A stretch of 64,000 nucleotides of DNA from Rhizopus arrhizus (taxonomy: Eukaryota; Mucoromycota; Mucoromycetes; Mucorales; Rhizopodaceae), in NCBI GenBank assembly GCA_024220505.1, contig JAKZZE010000016.1, positions 248,001 through 312,000 of the forward strand, given 5' to 3'. Shown here one piece after another: positions 9,703 through 20,227 of the stretch (its first letter is position 1; every line of letters starts with the position of its first letter). The notes beneath the pieces are model-generated. The model saw only the letters and a program-made list of their open reading frames with translations. It was not told the DNA's origin and searched no databases. A program made the position numbers and the translations under genes.

Positions 9703-10042
9703 TAAGTGTCATGTTTTGACATGTCAATAAGATACAGTCTTATCATTCTGGACTAAATCTTTACAAATGAGTTTGAATAAGAATAGAACCTGATAATTAT
9801 CACTGCCCTAAACAGCCAAGTTTCACTTTCATCTCAACAGTTGATTATTAACATCAGTCTATAAAATTTTTCTTATACATGTCAAATCATATCGGTCGTA
9901 ACTATTTTTGTCATCTAATCTCAGGTCTTGCTCAACTAATATAAATAGCCTTGAAATCTTTCTTTAATAAAAGTATTCGACTTTAGAACTATTGTTCGGT
10001 CTCGTTAATTGTTCTTTATCTTATTTTTGAATACTTAAAACA
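9703..10042 (+). repeat. Degenerate LTR related to the Ty3-type LTR
   Basis: The 3' part parallels the LTR at 3189 step by step: TATAAATAGCC, then TTTAATAAAAG, AACTATTG, a T-rich run and a final ATACTTAAAACA. It is clearly diverged from it. The start is uncertain: a TG at 9707 lies four bases after the family A element, and no matching 5-bp target duplication is visible. It is probably a solo LTR remnant next to which family A later inserted. Confidence 0.55.
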
Positions 10043-10072
10043 CTTCAATAAGTCCTACGCAGTCCCATAATA

Positions 10073-11221
10073 CAGATCATAACGGACATTGAATAATCAC
10101 AACTAAAAGAAGTATATTAAAATTGATAAAAGATAATAATTTAAATCTTTATTAAATAAAATATAATCTTCTTCTTTTTATATAAAAACATCACAATTAG
10201 ATTCATTCTATAAAGTAAACATGAACAATAAATAAGTCATGATCTTTACTACTCATCATTTCTGTAAATGAATAATAATGGATCAGGTACCTGTTGTAGA
10301 ACAGCGTCTGATCATAACGGACATTGAATAATCACAACTAAAAGAAGTATATTAAAACTGATAAAAGATAATAATTTAAATCTTTATCAAATAAAATATA
10401 TTCTTCTTCTTTTTTTATATAAAACTATCACTATTAGATTCATCCTATAAAGTAAACATGAACAATAAATAAGTCATGACCTTTATTATTCATCATTTCT
10501 GTAAATGAATAATAATGGATCAGGTACCTAGTCAACTATGATCTGACTGGAGGCATTTCATATAAATATATCTTTCCTCTCAATGAAGACGGGACAATTC
10601 TCCCAGATCAGTTAAAGAACAATAAGATCTATAAAACAACGAATTAAAAATTTTCATAATCGATTCAGTGATCATTCTTCAATCAAACATGTCAATTATT
10701 GGATCTACGCTCATAACAACTCATTTACCCGCCAACTGATAGAAGAATATAAATAGTAGACTTTGTAATGATTTCTTTTTAAGAATTAAGATTGTCTTAA
10801 ATAAAGTTCAGTCTCAAAAAGTATTCTTTGGTTTTTTATCGCTACCTTAATTACTTTACCAGAACATAACAGTACCTAGTCAACTTTGATTTGACTGGAG
10901 GCATTTCATATAAATATATTTTTCCTCTCAATGAAGACAGGACAATTCTCCCAGATCAGTTAAAGAACAATAAGGTCTATAAAAACAACGAATTAAAAAC
11001 TTTCATAATCGATTCAGTGATCATTCTTCAATCAGACATGTCAATTATTGGATCTACGCTCATAACTATTCATTTACCCGCCAGCTGGTAGAAGGATATA
11101 AATAGTAGACTTTGTAATGATTTTCTTTTAACAATTATGATTGTCTTGAATAAAGTTAAGTCTCAAAAAGTATTCTTTGGTTTTTATTGCTACCTTTAAA
11201 TTATTTTACCAGAACATAACA
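10073..11221 (+). repeat. Outer solo LTR (second LTR family), split by an inner solo LTR
   Basis: The sequence 10,073-10,291 plus 10,872-11,221 forms one LTR of a family also found at 31,170-31,744. The first 18 bp or so are missing. It ends AGAACATAACA at 11,221 and holds a TATA box (ATATAAATAG) and AATAAAG as expected of an LTR. No internal retrotransposon sequence of this family is in the window. Confidence 0.85.
10292..10871 (+). repeat. Inner solo LTR nested in a copy of the same family
   Basis: A complete 580-bp LTR from TGTTGTAGAACAG to AGAACATAACA. It is flanked on both sides by GTACC (10,287-10,291 and 10,872-10,876), a 5-bp target duplication inside the outer LTR. An element inserted into an older LTR of its own family and was then reduced to a solo LTR by recombination. 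Confidence 0.9.
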
Positions 11222-11714
11222 ACGTCTCATCCATCAATTTCATCGTCTTTTAATTATAGACTAAAACCAGTTCAAAGATCCAAAAAAAAAAGTATAGATA
11301 TTTAACTTTTATCCATATTTATCATTAAGCTTAACAAATATTCGTGTAATAGTTGAGCTTTATTCATACTAACAAAACTATCATATCAATATTAAGACAT
11401 TCATTTTTCTTTAAAATTTGTTAAATGATTTATTTTATTAAAATTTCCAGATCATTCACATAACCATTATTTAAACTCTCTAATTTTTGTATTTTCAGAA
11501 GCAAAGCACTGTATCAAATAAGCCTCTTATTTATGCATGTGTGTTGTCTTTTTTCTCCTAAAAGGATTCACATGTTAGTTGTTCTAACCAGAAATAGAGT
11601 TTTCTTTCAATGTATTGGATGATCTTGAGATTTAATTTAAATAGTCCGGCATGACCAGGAAGTCCGGTCCCAGCGAAGAGAAAAGAAACAAATTGTTCCT
11701 CTTTTTTTTAATTG
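11222..11714. other. Intergenic, upstream of the MDP-1 gene
   Basis: AT-rich sequence without a convincing reading frame or repeat. It ends in a pyrimidine-rich stretch before the ATG at 11,715 and presumably holds that gene's promoter. Confidence 0.6.
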
Positions 11715-11981
11715 ATGACCATCACTTTAAAGAAGCAGCTTAAGAGATTTCCAAAACTGATTGTGTTTGATCTTGACTATACTTTATGGCCAGAATGGTA
11801 TTATAAGCACTAAATATATATGCTGCTTTCTTCTAATATTTTTTACAGGATTGATTGTACTTATGGTAAATACAAAATAGAAAATAGAAATAAAAGTAGA
11901 ATTTAAAATGGTTGTCTTATAACCTTCATATCAAAAGGACCACCCTACAAATATAATGAAGAAACTAACTCTGTCATAGAC

Positions 11982-12013
<32 letters not shown>

Positions 12014-12620
12014 CAAAGTACAATAATTGCTGTATCCACTTATCATTTATCTATTTAGACAAAAAGAAGAATTAAAATTGTTTGAACATACAACTAGAAT
12101 CATATCGTTTATTAAATCTTTGCCAGACACACAAATTGCTATTGCATCAAGAACACATGCTCCAGAATGGTAAGAAGATTGGCATTCATATATTATCTTG
12201 TTGATTTATAATGATAGGGCACGAAAATTGCTGAGTTTACTACGTATCCCAGAACTTGACAATATGACATTGTTAGAAGCGATTGATTATATGGAGATTT
12301 ATCCCAGCAGTAAAATTAAGCATTTCAAAGCCTTATCCGAGAAATCCGGTATACCATGTCACGAAATGTTATTTTTTGACGACGAGCAAAGAAATAGAGA
12401 AGTGGCCAAATTAGGTGTTCATTTTGTCCTTGTCGATTCAAGAACAGGTATTACACCCACTCAATTTGAAAATGCTTTAGATGCTTTTGAAAAGAACGCA
12501 GGTCGTAAGCAAACGTCCATGCATGATTATTTGAATAAAAAAGTTGTGCAACCCCTTTTTGAAAATTATATACACACTTTTGTTTTTTGTTTTTTTTTTT
12601 TTCTTACATTTACGTATATA
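11715..12620 (+). CDS. Magnesium-dependent phosphatase 1 (MDP-1)-like HAD phosphatase
   Basis: Exons 11,715-11,797, 11,849-11,865, 11,938-11,983, 12,059-12,169 and 12,218 onward join in frame at GT...AG borders. The predicted protein has the HAD nucleophile motif in FDLDYTLWPEW, ASRTHAPEW (motif II region) and FFDDE (motif IV), the pattern of MDP-1, a small eukaryotic phosphatase acting on protein tyrosine or sugar substrates. Homology ends around residue 190. Oddly, the last exon meets no stop codon: its frame runs straight into the start codon of the Sec17 gene at 12,624. A run of 14 T just before that ATG is a likely place for a base error. Intron 3 begins GT and then has a tract of about 28 A. 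The given end is therefore only the limit before the next gene. Confidence 0.8.
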
Positions 12621-12623
12621 AAA

Positions 12624-13729
12624 ATGTCTGAACATCAAGCACACGATTTACTTTTGCAGGCTGAAAAAAAGCTCAACAGCTGGACTTGGTTCAACAGCAA
12701 AAATAAACACGAAGATGCCGCCGAGATGTATGAAAAGGCAGGCAACACTTTTAAATTAGCTCAAAGATGTAGTGTGTGTAGTTTGTTCTTCTTTCTTGTT
12801 TATTATACTTACTTTACATTTAGGGAAGGAAGCTGGTGAGGCTTACTTGAAAGCAGCAAAATTGTATAAAACTACGCCGGAATTTAGATTTGAATGTTCA
12901 AAGGCTTTTGAAAATGCAAGCAAGTGTCTAAAGCGTATGGATGCCAAAGGTGACTTAAGAACATAAATATTGGAAATGAGCGTCACTACTTATGTCTTAT
13001 GTCTATAGCTGCTATTGATGCATTAAATAAAGCTATCACAGTTGATAAAGAAGCTTGTAACTTTAGGAATGCTGCCAAACATCATCAAGAAATAGCAGAG
13101 ATATATGAAACAGAAATAATTGATTTAAAAGGAGCAAGAGAGAATTGGCAAGAGGCAGCGAAACTATATATGGCAGATGATTCACGCCCGTAAGTAGTTA
13201 GCTCATATCCCTGCAGCTAGAAAACGAAAGAATTAAAAAGGCATTGACTTCTTTAAAAAGTATGATCAATAAGTGTTTACTTAAAGTAGCACACTTTGAC
13301 GCTCAATTAGAGGAATATAACTTAGCTATTGAACATTTTGAACAAGTAGCAACTGATTCAATAGACAACCCACTAACGAAGTGGTCCAATAAGGAATATT
13401 ATTTAAAAGCGGGTCTGTGCTCGCTATGCATTAATGTATGGTTTTTACGTTTGAAAAAAAAAAAAAAAAAAATACAAATAATGAAATCCTTTTATGTGTA
13501 GGACACGGTCAAAACCCATGAATTATTAACCAGATATTGTGCTATGGACGCATCCTTTGAAACAACACGCGAATTTCAGTTTCTATCTGGCATTCTAGAG
13601 TGCGTAGAAAATAATGACCATGAACTCTTTACTCTGAAAGTACGCGAATTTGATTCTTTAACAAAACTGGATAATTGGAAGATAAATATCTTGCTTAAAG
13701 TCAGAAAGACTCTGAATTCAAATAAATAA
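12624..13729 (+). CDS. SEC17: Alpha-SNAP (Sec17), SNARE disassembly adaptor
   Basis: Five exons (12,624-12,768, 12,824-12,949, 13,009-13,189, 13,261-13,435, 13,502-13,729) give 284 residues, close to the 290 or so usual for the family. The N-terminus MSEHQAHDLLLQAEKK, the helical TPR-like repeats (WKEAGEAYLKAAKLYK, NKCLLKVA, ATDSIDNPLTKW) and the C-terminal half all match alpha-SNAP. The protein recruits the AAA ATPase Sec18/NSF to assembled SNARE complexes so that they can be reused after membrane fusion. The ATG follows a TATATAAAA by a few bases and a T-rich run. The upstream MDP-1-like frame enters this gene in the same frame without a stop. Confidence 0.93.
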
Positions 13730-15294
13730 AATGATTTTAAGTTAACATCATAAACAAACAAATAAAAAATAAAAAAAAAAACACATGGGAAGTATGTTAC
13801 ATCTTTTTGGTAAATATTTAACAAGGCAATGTGTAGTCATGTCAAGCTCAGTAGTTAAGGATATCGTAGTCATAATATTTTCTGATGGTTCGTACATGGG
13901 CTCGGTTTTTAGTCCTAGCTATAAACTTGCAGTTATTGATTCATAAATTTGTTGTTTCAGTTAAGACACATTTTTACTTACTCTTCAAAAAAGAGTTACA
14001 TCCTTATGCTCAGTAGTAACATCTATAACCTTTCTCTCATTGAACTATTTTTTTAACTTCAAAACTAATTAGTTTAATAAATGCATAAACAGATGTTTAC
14101 ATACCAATCAACCATTAGGTTAAACAATCACACCATAAACATCAGTAACAAGAAAAACAATTCATAAGCTTATGAAGATACAGCTTCAAGTCTTTTAAGA
14201 GAAATGGTTCATAGTTCAAATCAAATCTAGAAGAATCCAAACAAGAAACAATGAGGTTTATCAGGGAATTTCTTCAGCAAAGGCTCAGTTATTGCAGCCA
14301 GCTAAAGAGAGCCATCCATTTTTATTCTGTTTTTAATTTGGCCAATGCTGTTGATTCTTCATGTGAAGGCATAATTTTGCTTCTTCCAGTAGTTCTGCTA
14401 CTTTGAAATGACTTGGCTGCACTATTAGGGTCGTAACAGATGTTTAGAGAAAGTATAGATTTGGAGTAGGAGAAATTCTAGCCGATCAAAAGCTTGATAC
14501 AGAATACAGTGCTTCTTGGAGAAAATATATTACAGAACCAGTTTTTTAGCAAGGGAGTCCCTGAGAGCAACTAAGATCTTTTTGAGTAGAATGTTATTAC
14601 CTTAAAAAAGCATCGCGTGAGCTTGGGGAAGTCATTAGACGGTTTAAGGAAGATTACACGATAAAGCGAGCTTTAAGTCTTATTAGTGTATACTTATAGA
14701 TAAAAAAAAATAAAAGTAAACAGATTTCTCTATATTTGCATATTCTTTATTGCGTTGTAAAAAGACAAAGATTATACAAGGATCATACAATTTAAAAGAT
14801 TTCATAACAAGTTTAAACTTTATAAATCGACTTAGTTATACTTATACAATGCTTATATTGTGTTGGGCCCTTCTTTCTAGTGAAATTTTAAAATCTCTTC
14901 TTCTAATGTAAAATAAAGGTATTAAAGCGTAAAACTATGTGCTTGCTTTTGCCCTTTTTTAAGCGTTTATTTTTGTCAAAGTTCATGTTCAAACCCTACC
15001 CAGTACAAAGTTTCAAAATTTTCTAAAAAAAGTAAAGCATCATCATTTTTACTTTGCCTTAAATTCTCCAAGACAGAAGTCTGAGGCCGAACTTGCTCAA
15101 GGAAACATCCTCAATACAATAAACCAAAAAAGTGATTTTCATTGATGTATTTAAAACTCCTTTCCATATTCCCATATAAGGTGTAATTCACAAGTTTCTT
15201 TCTTCTCTTTCTCTCCTTTCAAAAAAAAATCCCCCTTCCTTTCCTTTATTTATTAAACAAATACTCTTATTCTTCTTACTTACTTTCCTTTAAC
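13730..15294. other. Intergenic, 1.6 kb
   Basis: No gene that I can support. A tRNA-like A-box/B-box pair lies at about 13,836-13,900 and a short coherent frame of some 35 codons near 14,595-14,700. Both are too weak to call. The last 100 bp are pyrimidine-rich, as expected for a promoter of the next gene. Confidence 0.5.
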
Positions 15295-16347
15295 ATGTTC
15301 AAGAAGCTTTCTTTGCACCTTCATCATAAACCTCAAAAGTAAGCTTTTGGATTTTTTTAGAGTTAAAGGCATAAACTAATTAACATGTGTTCATCTTTCT
15401 GTATAGAATCGATTCAAACAAGGTATAAAAAATAGAAAAACCAAAAAGACTAAAAACAGACAGGCTTTTTCAATGATAGAACGTACCTACTGCTTGTCAA
15501 GCGACAGACATTTCTCACAACAAAGATTATTATACCCGAGATCATCTTGGTAAATATGCACTTGTAAGATGTCCTTTTTTGTATACTCACCAGCATTATC
15601 TTAGATATCATCCCAGACTCAATGATGCGACCGCCTTCACTTACTATGGACCATGATCCTGTCTCACCCGCTAGTCCTACACCACCAACGCCTGGCCATG
15701 ACCTTGAAACTTTAATTCAAGACGGAATTACGTTTCATGAGCGAGGTCAACTTGAGAAAGCCACCGGCTTATTTCGAATTGCTGCTGAACAAGAAAATCC
15801 TTTAGGTATGTTTCTTTATGGTGTTTCATTAAGACATGGCTGGGTATATAAAAAAACATCATTCTAATTAGTACATTAACTCATCATTTTTTTGTTTTAG
15901 GGATGTAAAAAAAATGAACATCTTGCATTTCAATATTTGCAAAAAGCCGCTGAACATGCTGTTGAAGATTTATCCAATATCACAAATACCGTGAATGCAT
16001 CTGCTTCTAAAGGTGAGCTTATTATGGCCATTTATGAGTTGGGCGTTTCTTTTAAACACGGCTGGGGCGTAAGAACAACTTAAAATGGAAAAAAGAAATG
16101 ACATTTAATGATTTTATAGTGTAAAAAGAACAAAGAATCAGCTGCATATTTTTTTAAAATTGCTGCTGACTTGGGTGACGCTGATGCTCAAAATGACATT
16201 GCACACTGCTATAATGAGGGCATTGGTGTTAAAAAAGATCTTTATATGGCAGCTAAATATTATAGAAAGGCAGACAAGCAAGGACAAGGGATCATGGGTA
16301 ATTCCTGGATCTGGAAATCAAAATATGATCAAGCTATTAGTCAATAA
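15295..16347 (+). CDS. Sel1-repeat protein of the Nif1/Dsf2 type
   Basis: The secure part runs from ATG 15,622 through exons ending 15,843, then 15,901-16,068 and 16,120-16,347. It encodes Sel1-like repeats: FHERGQLEKATGLFRIAAEQ, AVEDL...MAIYELGVSFKHGWGC, AAYFFKIAADLGDADAQNDI and YNEGIGVKKD. It ends with GNSWIWKSKY, a conserved C-terminal signature of fungal proteins related to S. pombe Nif1, a Wee1 inhibitor (family knowledge). An upstream ATG at 15,295 (MFKKLSLHLHHK) followed by small exons near 15,407-15,422 and 15,464 may be the true N-terminus, but I could not find one splice pattern that clearly keeps frame into 15,605. The start is therefore uncertain. Confidence 0.75.
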
Positions 16348-17093
16348 TATTTATTTGTAATTTGTGAAACTGTATTGAAAGTAAATTTAAACCCTTTGCA
16401 GGAGTTATCTTTCTCAATAAAGATCTGTGCTGACAATTAACTATTCCAACTTCTGCTTTCAATTAAGCTGTCATCTCTACAACAAAGATAATTTTAAATA
16501 TAGATCAAAGAATCTTGAACTGTACATTGCGTCAATTTTTTTTTGTATTACAGCACAATCAATACTTTATACGTCTAATTCTATGCGATAGTTGCTTGTA
16601 TAGGCATTTCAGTGAATGATTCATTATGTAAGCAATTAGTTCTATTAATGCTAAAAGATGTGTTACAAAGAACGCTTTACAGATATAAATTCATCGAGCA
16701 TGACATACTATAATAAATTGCTGAAGAATGTCAGCAATAGCAAGTATTAATGTACACACAAATCTACTTTTGATCTTGCAACGAGACAGAATACGCTATG
16801 TAACACGTAAAAGCCATTTAATTCTAGTAGTGGACAAAAACTTGAGCCCTTTAGCAATCCCAGATGAATCACAAATAATGATAAACTGGCAGCTACCGCG
16901 GCAATACAACAAAGAAACATATTATTCTATTGCTCAAAAACCTAATAATCATCACGTCGGACATCTGTTGTATTTTCCTTTTTTGGCTTATTGTTTTGCA
17001 AATGTCATTTTGTTATAAAAGTTATGCATTCTCTCTTTTTTTTTTGTCAGTTATTGATTATTCTCTTCGATTTTCTTCTCTATCTCTCTTCAT
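16348..17093. other. Intergenic between Sel1-repeat and F-BAR genes
   Basis: A 96-codon frame at 16,728-17,018 has no recognisable domain, and its composition is like the surrounding AT-rich DNA. I see no supported gene. The last part is the F-BAR promoter and leader. Confidence 0.5.
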
Positions 17094-19401
17094 ATGACAC
17101 CCAATATACAGCAAAAACCTTTGTTAAATCAAACCTCATTTGTAGGCAATTTTTGGTCCAAAGACGATTCAGGTATGAATCAACTTTTAGATTACATCAA
17201 ATCAACGCACGACGACCTGGATATCATTCACAGTATTTATAAAAAAAGGTAATAAAAAAAAGCTGAAATGTAAGAAAACCCTATTCATTTTCATTTGCAG
17301 GGCTGATTTGGAAAATGAATTCGGTGAAAAGCTGTTGGCCCTTTCTACTGCCCAAGAACTCGATGAACCTGCTGAAGATGGTGTTGCCGGCGCCTATCAA
17401 GCTATTGCTGTGGAACTAAGAAAAACAGCTGAATCTCATTTAGAATTATCTAAAAAACTAAAGGAGGAAGTTTCCAATGAATTGGAAGCCAAATTACAAG
17501 ATTATCGGTCTTTATTTGATAAGTGGGATAAAATGCTGCACAAAGTTTATCTCACAAGACAGGAACGAACAGTTGAATTATTAAAAGTAATGAAAAATTA
17601 AAAGAGAAAGGACATATTAGTCATTTATCTTGTTTTTCTTGCTAGATAAGAGCGCAGTATTTAAAAGAACATGATGCCTCAAAAGGACAATCAAATCAAA
17701 TGATGAAAAAACTAAGTAAAAGAGTAAAATGATGATAAAAAATAACAATTCATTTATATTTTACGTGCATAGGAGAACAATATAAAATGCTTGTAGAAGA
17801 AGTGAATGAACTGTCCCAGGAATGGATTGAAACATGGACAGAAGCATGTGAGGTAAGTAAAAAGATAAATAAAATGGTGAATGACTTGTAAACTATTTAT
17901 TTTAGACAATCGAGGCAATGGAAGAAGACCGTGTTGAGTTTATAAAGGGAAATGTATGGGAGTATGCTAATTTGGCTTCTGCTAAATTGTTAATTCAAGA
18001 TGAAGTAAGTCTTTGCCTTTTTTTATTTATTTACAATACCATCTCTAAAGCAAACATGAAGTGGTGTGAAGTGATACGAACTCAGTTAGAAAAGTGTAGT
18101 GCTGAAGAAGAAATTGAAAAGTGTATTTCAAATTATGGAACAGGTGCAAAGATACCAAGTATGAAAATAGACTTCTTTTTGCATTTTATTATAAATTATT
18201 CATTTGTTCTCATTTTTTTTAGCTACAAACGATTATGTAGGCGAGGTAATGAAAGAATTTAAAAGAAAGCAATCAGCGCAACAAGCACTGGAAGATAAGA
18301 ACCAGATGATGGAAGGAACTATCAGATATAAAATAAGTGACAATATGGGTAGCACAGCTTCTCGTGGTCAGATAAAGAGAAAGCCACTTAACAAGTCATT
18401 GATAGAGAAAGCCACTATCAATCAGCAGATAAAGGAACAGAAAGAACCTGATGATATACCTACTACAAAAGAAAAACCAAAGTCAATCGAAGCTGTTTTG
18501 AACTCGTTGGAGTCTCAAAAAGGTACCAAAGACAGAGATTTTCATCGAAGACAGCCTTCAGAATACAAACCTGATACAGGATCTCTCCCAATAAGACGTG
18601 GACAACGAACACTGCAACAAATCATTGATGCGCCAGAGCAAGCTCCAAAGTCGCCACGGCCTATATCTCAAACAATCCAAAACGAAGATTATAATAATAA
18701 TTCAAAAACCATGATACAGCAACAACAGCAACAACAGCAACAACAGCAACCATTGAACCAATCATCAAATTTCTCACAGCATCCACAATTTCAACCATAT
18801 AACACTCAATCTCAGCAACAGTACGCAGCTGTTGATCAGAGATCTCCTATGATGCAGCCCCAACGCTCTCCTATGATGCAACCACAACATTCACCTATGA
18901 TACAACCGCAGGCCATGATGATGCAAGTCCCAGTATCTCCTATGATGCAGCCTCAGAGATCTCCTATAATGGCGCCTCAAGCTTCACCCAATATGCAACC
19001 TTACCAAAGATCTATTCCACCACCTATCACGATACCAAACTATGTAGCACCTTCTCCACAACCTTCTCCAGCAATGATATATGGTTCATCTCCTATTGTT
19101 CGTTGGCCAACTACGTTTATAGATGGAAGACCAATTATATCTTGGGGTAAGTACTAGAAAGAAAAAGCATGAAGCTAGCAAAACGGAAAAGCTCACTTCA
19201 AACAAAAATACAGCGCGCTCAAAATATGATTACAAGCCTACAGATCCTACTGAAATACCACTGACAAAAAATTGCCTTGTGGGTGTTTTAGAATCTGATT
19301 TATCAGAAGAGTCATGGTGGATAGGCGCAGTTTGGGATGAATATCATCAAGCATGGTCCAATGCTGGATCTGTTCCTGGTAATTTTATGGTAAAGCTATA
19401 A
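17094..19401 (+). CDS. F-BAR and SH3 protein of the Cdc15/Imp2/Hof1 family
   Basis: Eight exons (17,094-17,248, 17,301-17,586, 17,646-17,715, 17,773-17,852, 17,906-18,004, 18,062-18,158, 18,223-19,146, 19,214-19,401) keep frame and give 632 residues. Residues 15-290 or so form an F-BAR domain (FWSKDDSGMNQLLDYIK, KKRADLENEFGEKLLAL, and NYGTGAKIP at its end). A long low-complexity linker follows, with a glutamine run and repeated SPMMQPQ. A C-terminal SH3 domain begins ARSKYDYKP and ends with VPGNFMVKL. Such proteins bind curved plasma membrane and scaffold the cytokinetic ring and septum. The fifth intron (18,005-18,061) is 57 bp with no in-frame stop, so retention would simply add 19 residues. 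The gene converges on Yaf9 with a 66-bp gap. Confidence 0.9.
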
Positions 19402-19467
19402 CTATATGCCACATATAATGGTCACAATAAACATTAAATATTTCCCCTCTTTCCTTTTATTTACATT

Positions 19468-20157
19468 TTACTCGAGTGCTGCTAATTTTTGTTTTAAAGA
19501 AGCTATTTGTGAATTAATTTCTCGCTGTGCATTGTCCAATCGTTCGTTTTCCTCTTGTTCTAGCTGTGCACTAAATTGAGGTACTATATTCTCTCTAATA
19601 TTCTTTTTGGTGGGTAAATTAGTTGTAAGGGCATGATGATCGGAAAAAAGTTGATACAATTGTTCTGTTGGTTCGTTGAAGACCAATTCATCATAAAGTA
19701 AACTCATGACAGGCTTGTCCTTTGGCCAAGGTTGCCCATTCAAATCATCTTCAAAGGGATGTAATCGTAGATGGTGATAAACAATCACTGGTTTTTCAAC
19801 GGCACAAGGATGAAAGTAGATTTTAATCATTATTTCAAATTCACCCCAACCTGTTTCTGATACCTCAAACGGTGGTTGCTCCACAGCTTTTGAGCGACAA
19901 AAAGAATTAGTTTTGTGTTAAAGTGTATTAAAGCAACATTTACTTCTAATAGGATTTGGATATGTTTCATGAAGCTTGAATACTACTTTTTTAATGTAAT
20001 AACTTAAATCCTCGTTATTTAGTCCTTTCACCATTACTGTCCAACGATGCGTATGATCTGGATCAGACACTTTCTTTCCATTCAAAGGGTAAGCAATACT
20101 GCCATAATAAAATGGTCTAGAAACACTGAGTCCTTTTAGTCGTTTGTTTCCAGACAT
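19468..20157 (-). CDS. YAF9: YEATS-domain protein Yaf9, SWR1/NuA4 subunit
   Basis: Two exons (20,157-19,944 and 19,886-19,468) give 210 residues. The YEATS domain covers most of the protein (RPFYYGSIAYPL, HTHRWTVMVKGLNNEDLSYY, GWGEFEIMIKIYFHP), with the aromatic-rich acyl-lysine pocket region, and a C-terminal coiled coil follows (about residues 175-210). Yaf9 is shared by the NuA4 acetyltransferase and the SWR1 H2A.Z-exchange complex. The gene is in tandem with Sec5, whose 3' end lies 70 bp upstream, and converges on the F-BAR gene. Confidence 0.93.
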
Positions 20158-20227
20158 TTGTTATTTTGGAAAATGGAAAAGAAAAAAAAGAAAAAGAAAA
20201 AAAAAGGCACTAAATGCACACCTTATT

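Noticed and set aside
14960..15010. tRNA gene suggested by GTTCAAACCC
   Set aside because: Only a B-box-like string. No A-box or cloverleaf arms at the right distance.
16728..17018. 96-codon frame between the Sel1-repeat and F-BAR genes
   Set aside because: No domain, no splice partners and composition like the flanking AT-rich DNA.
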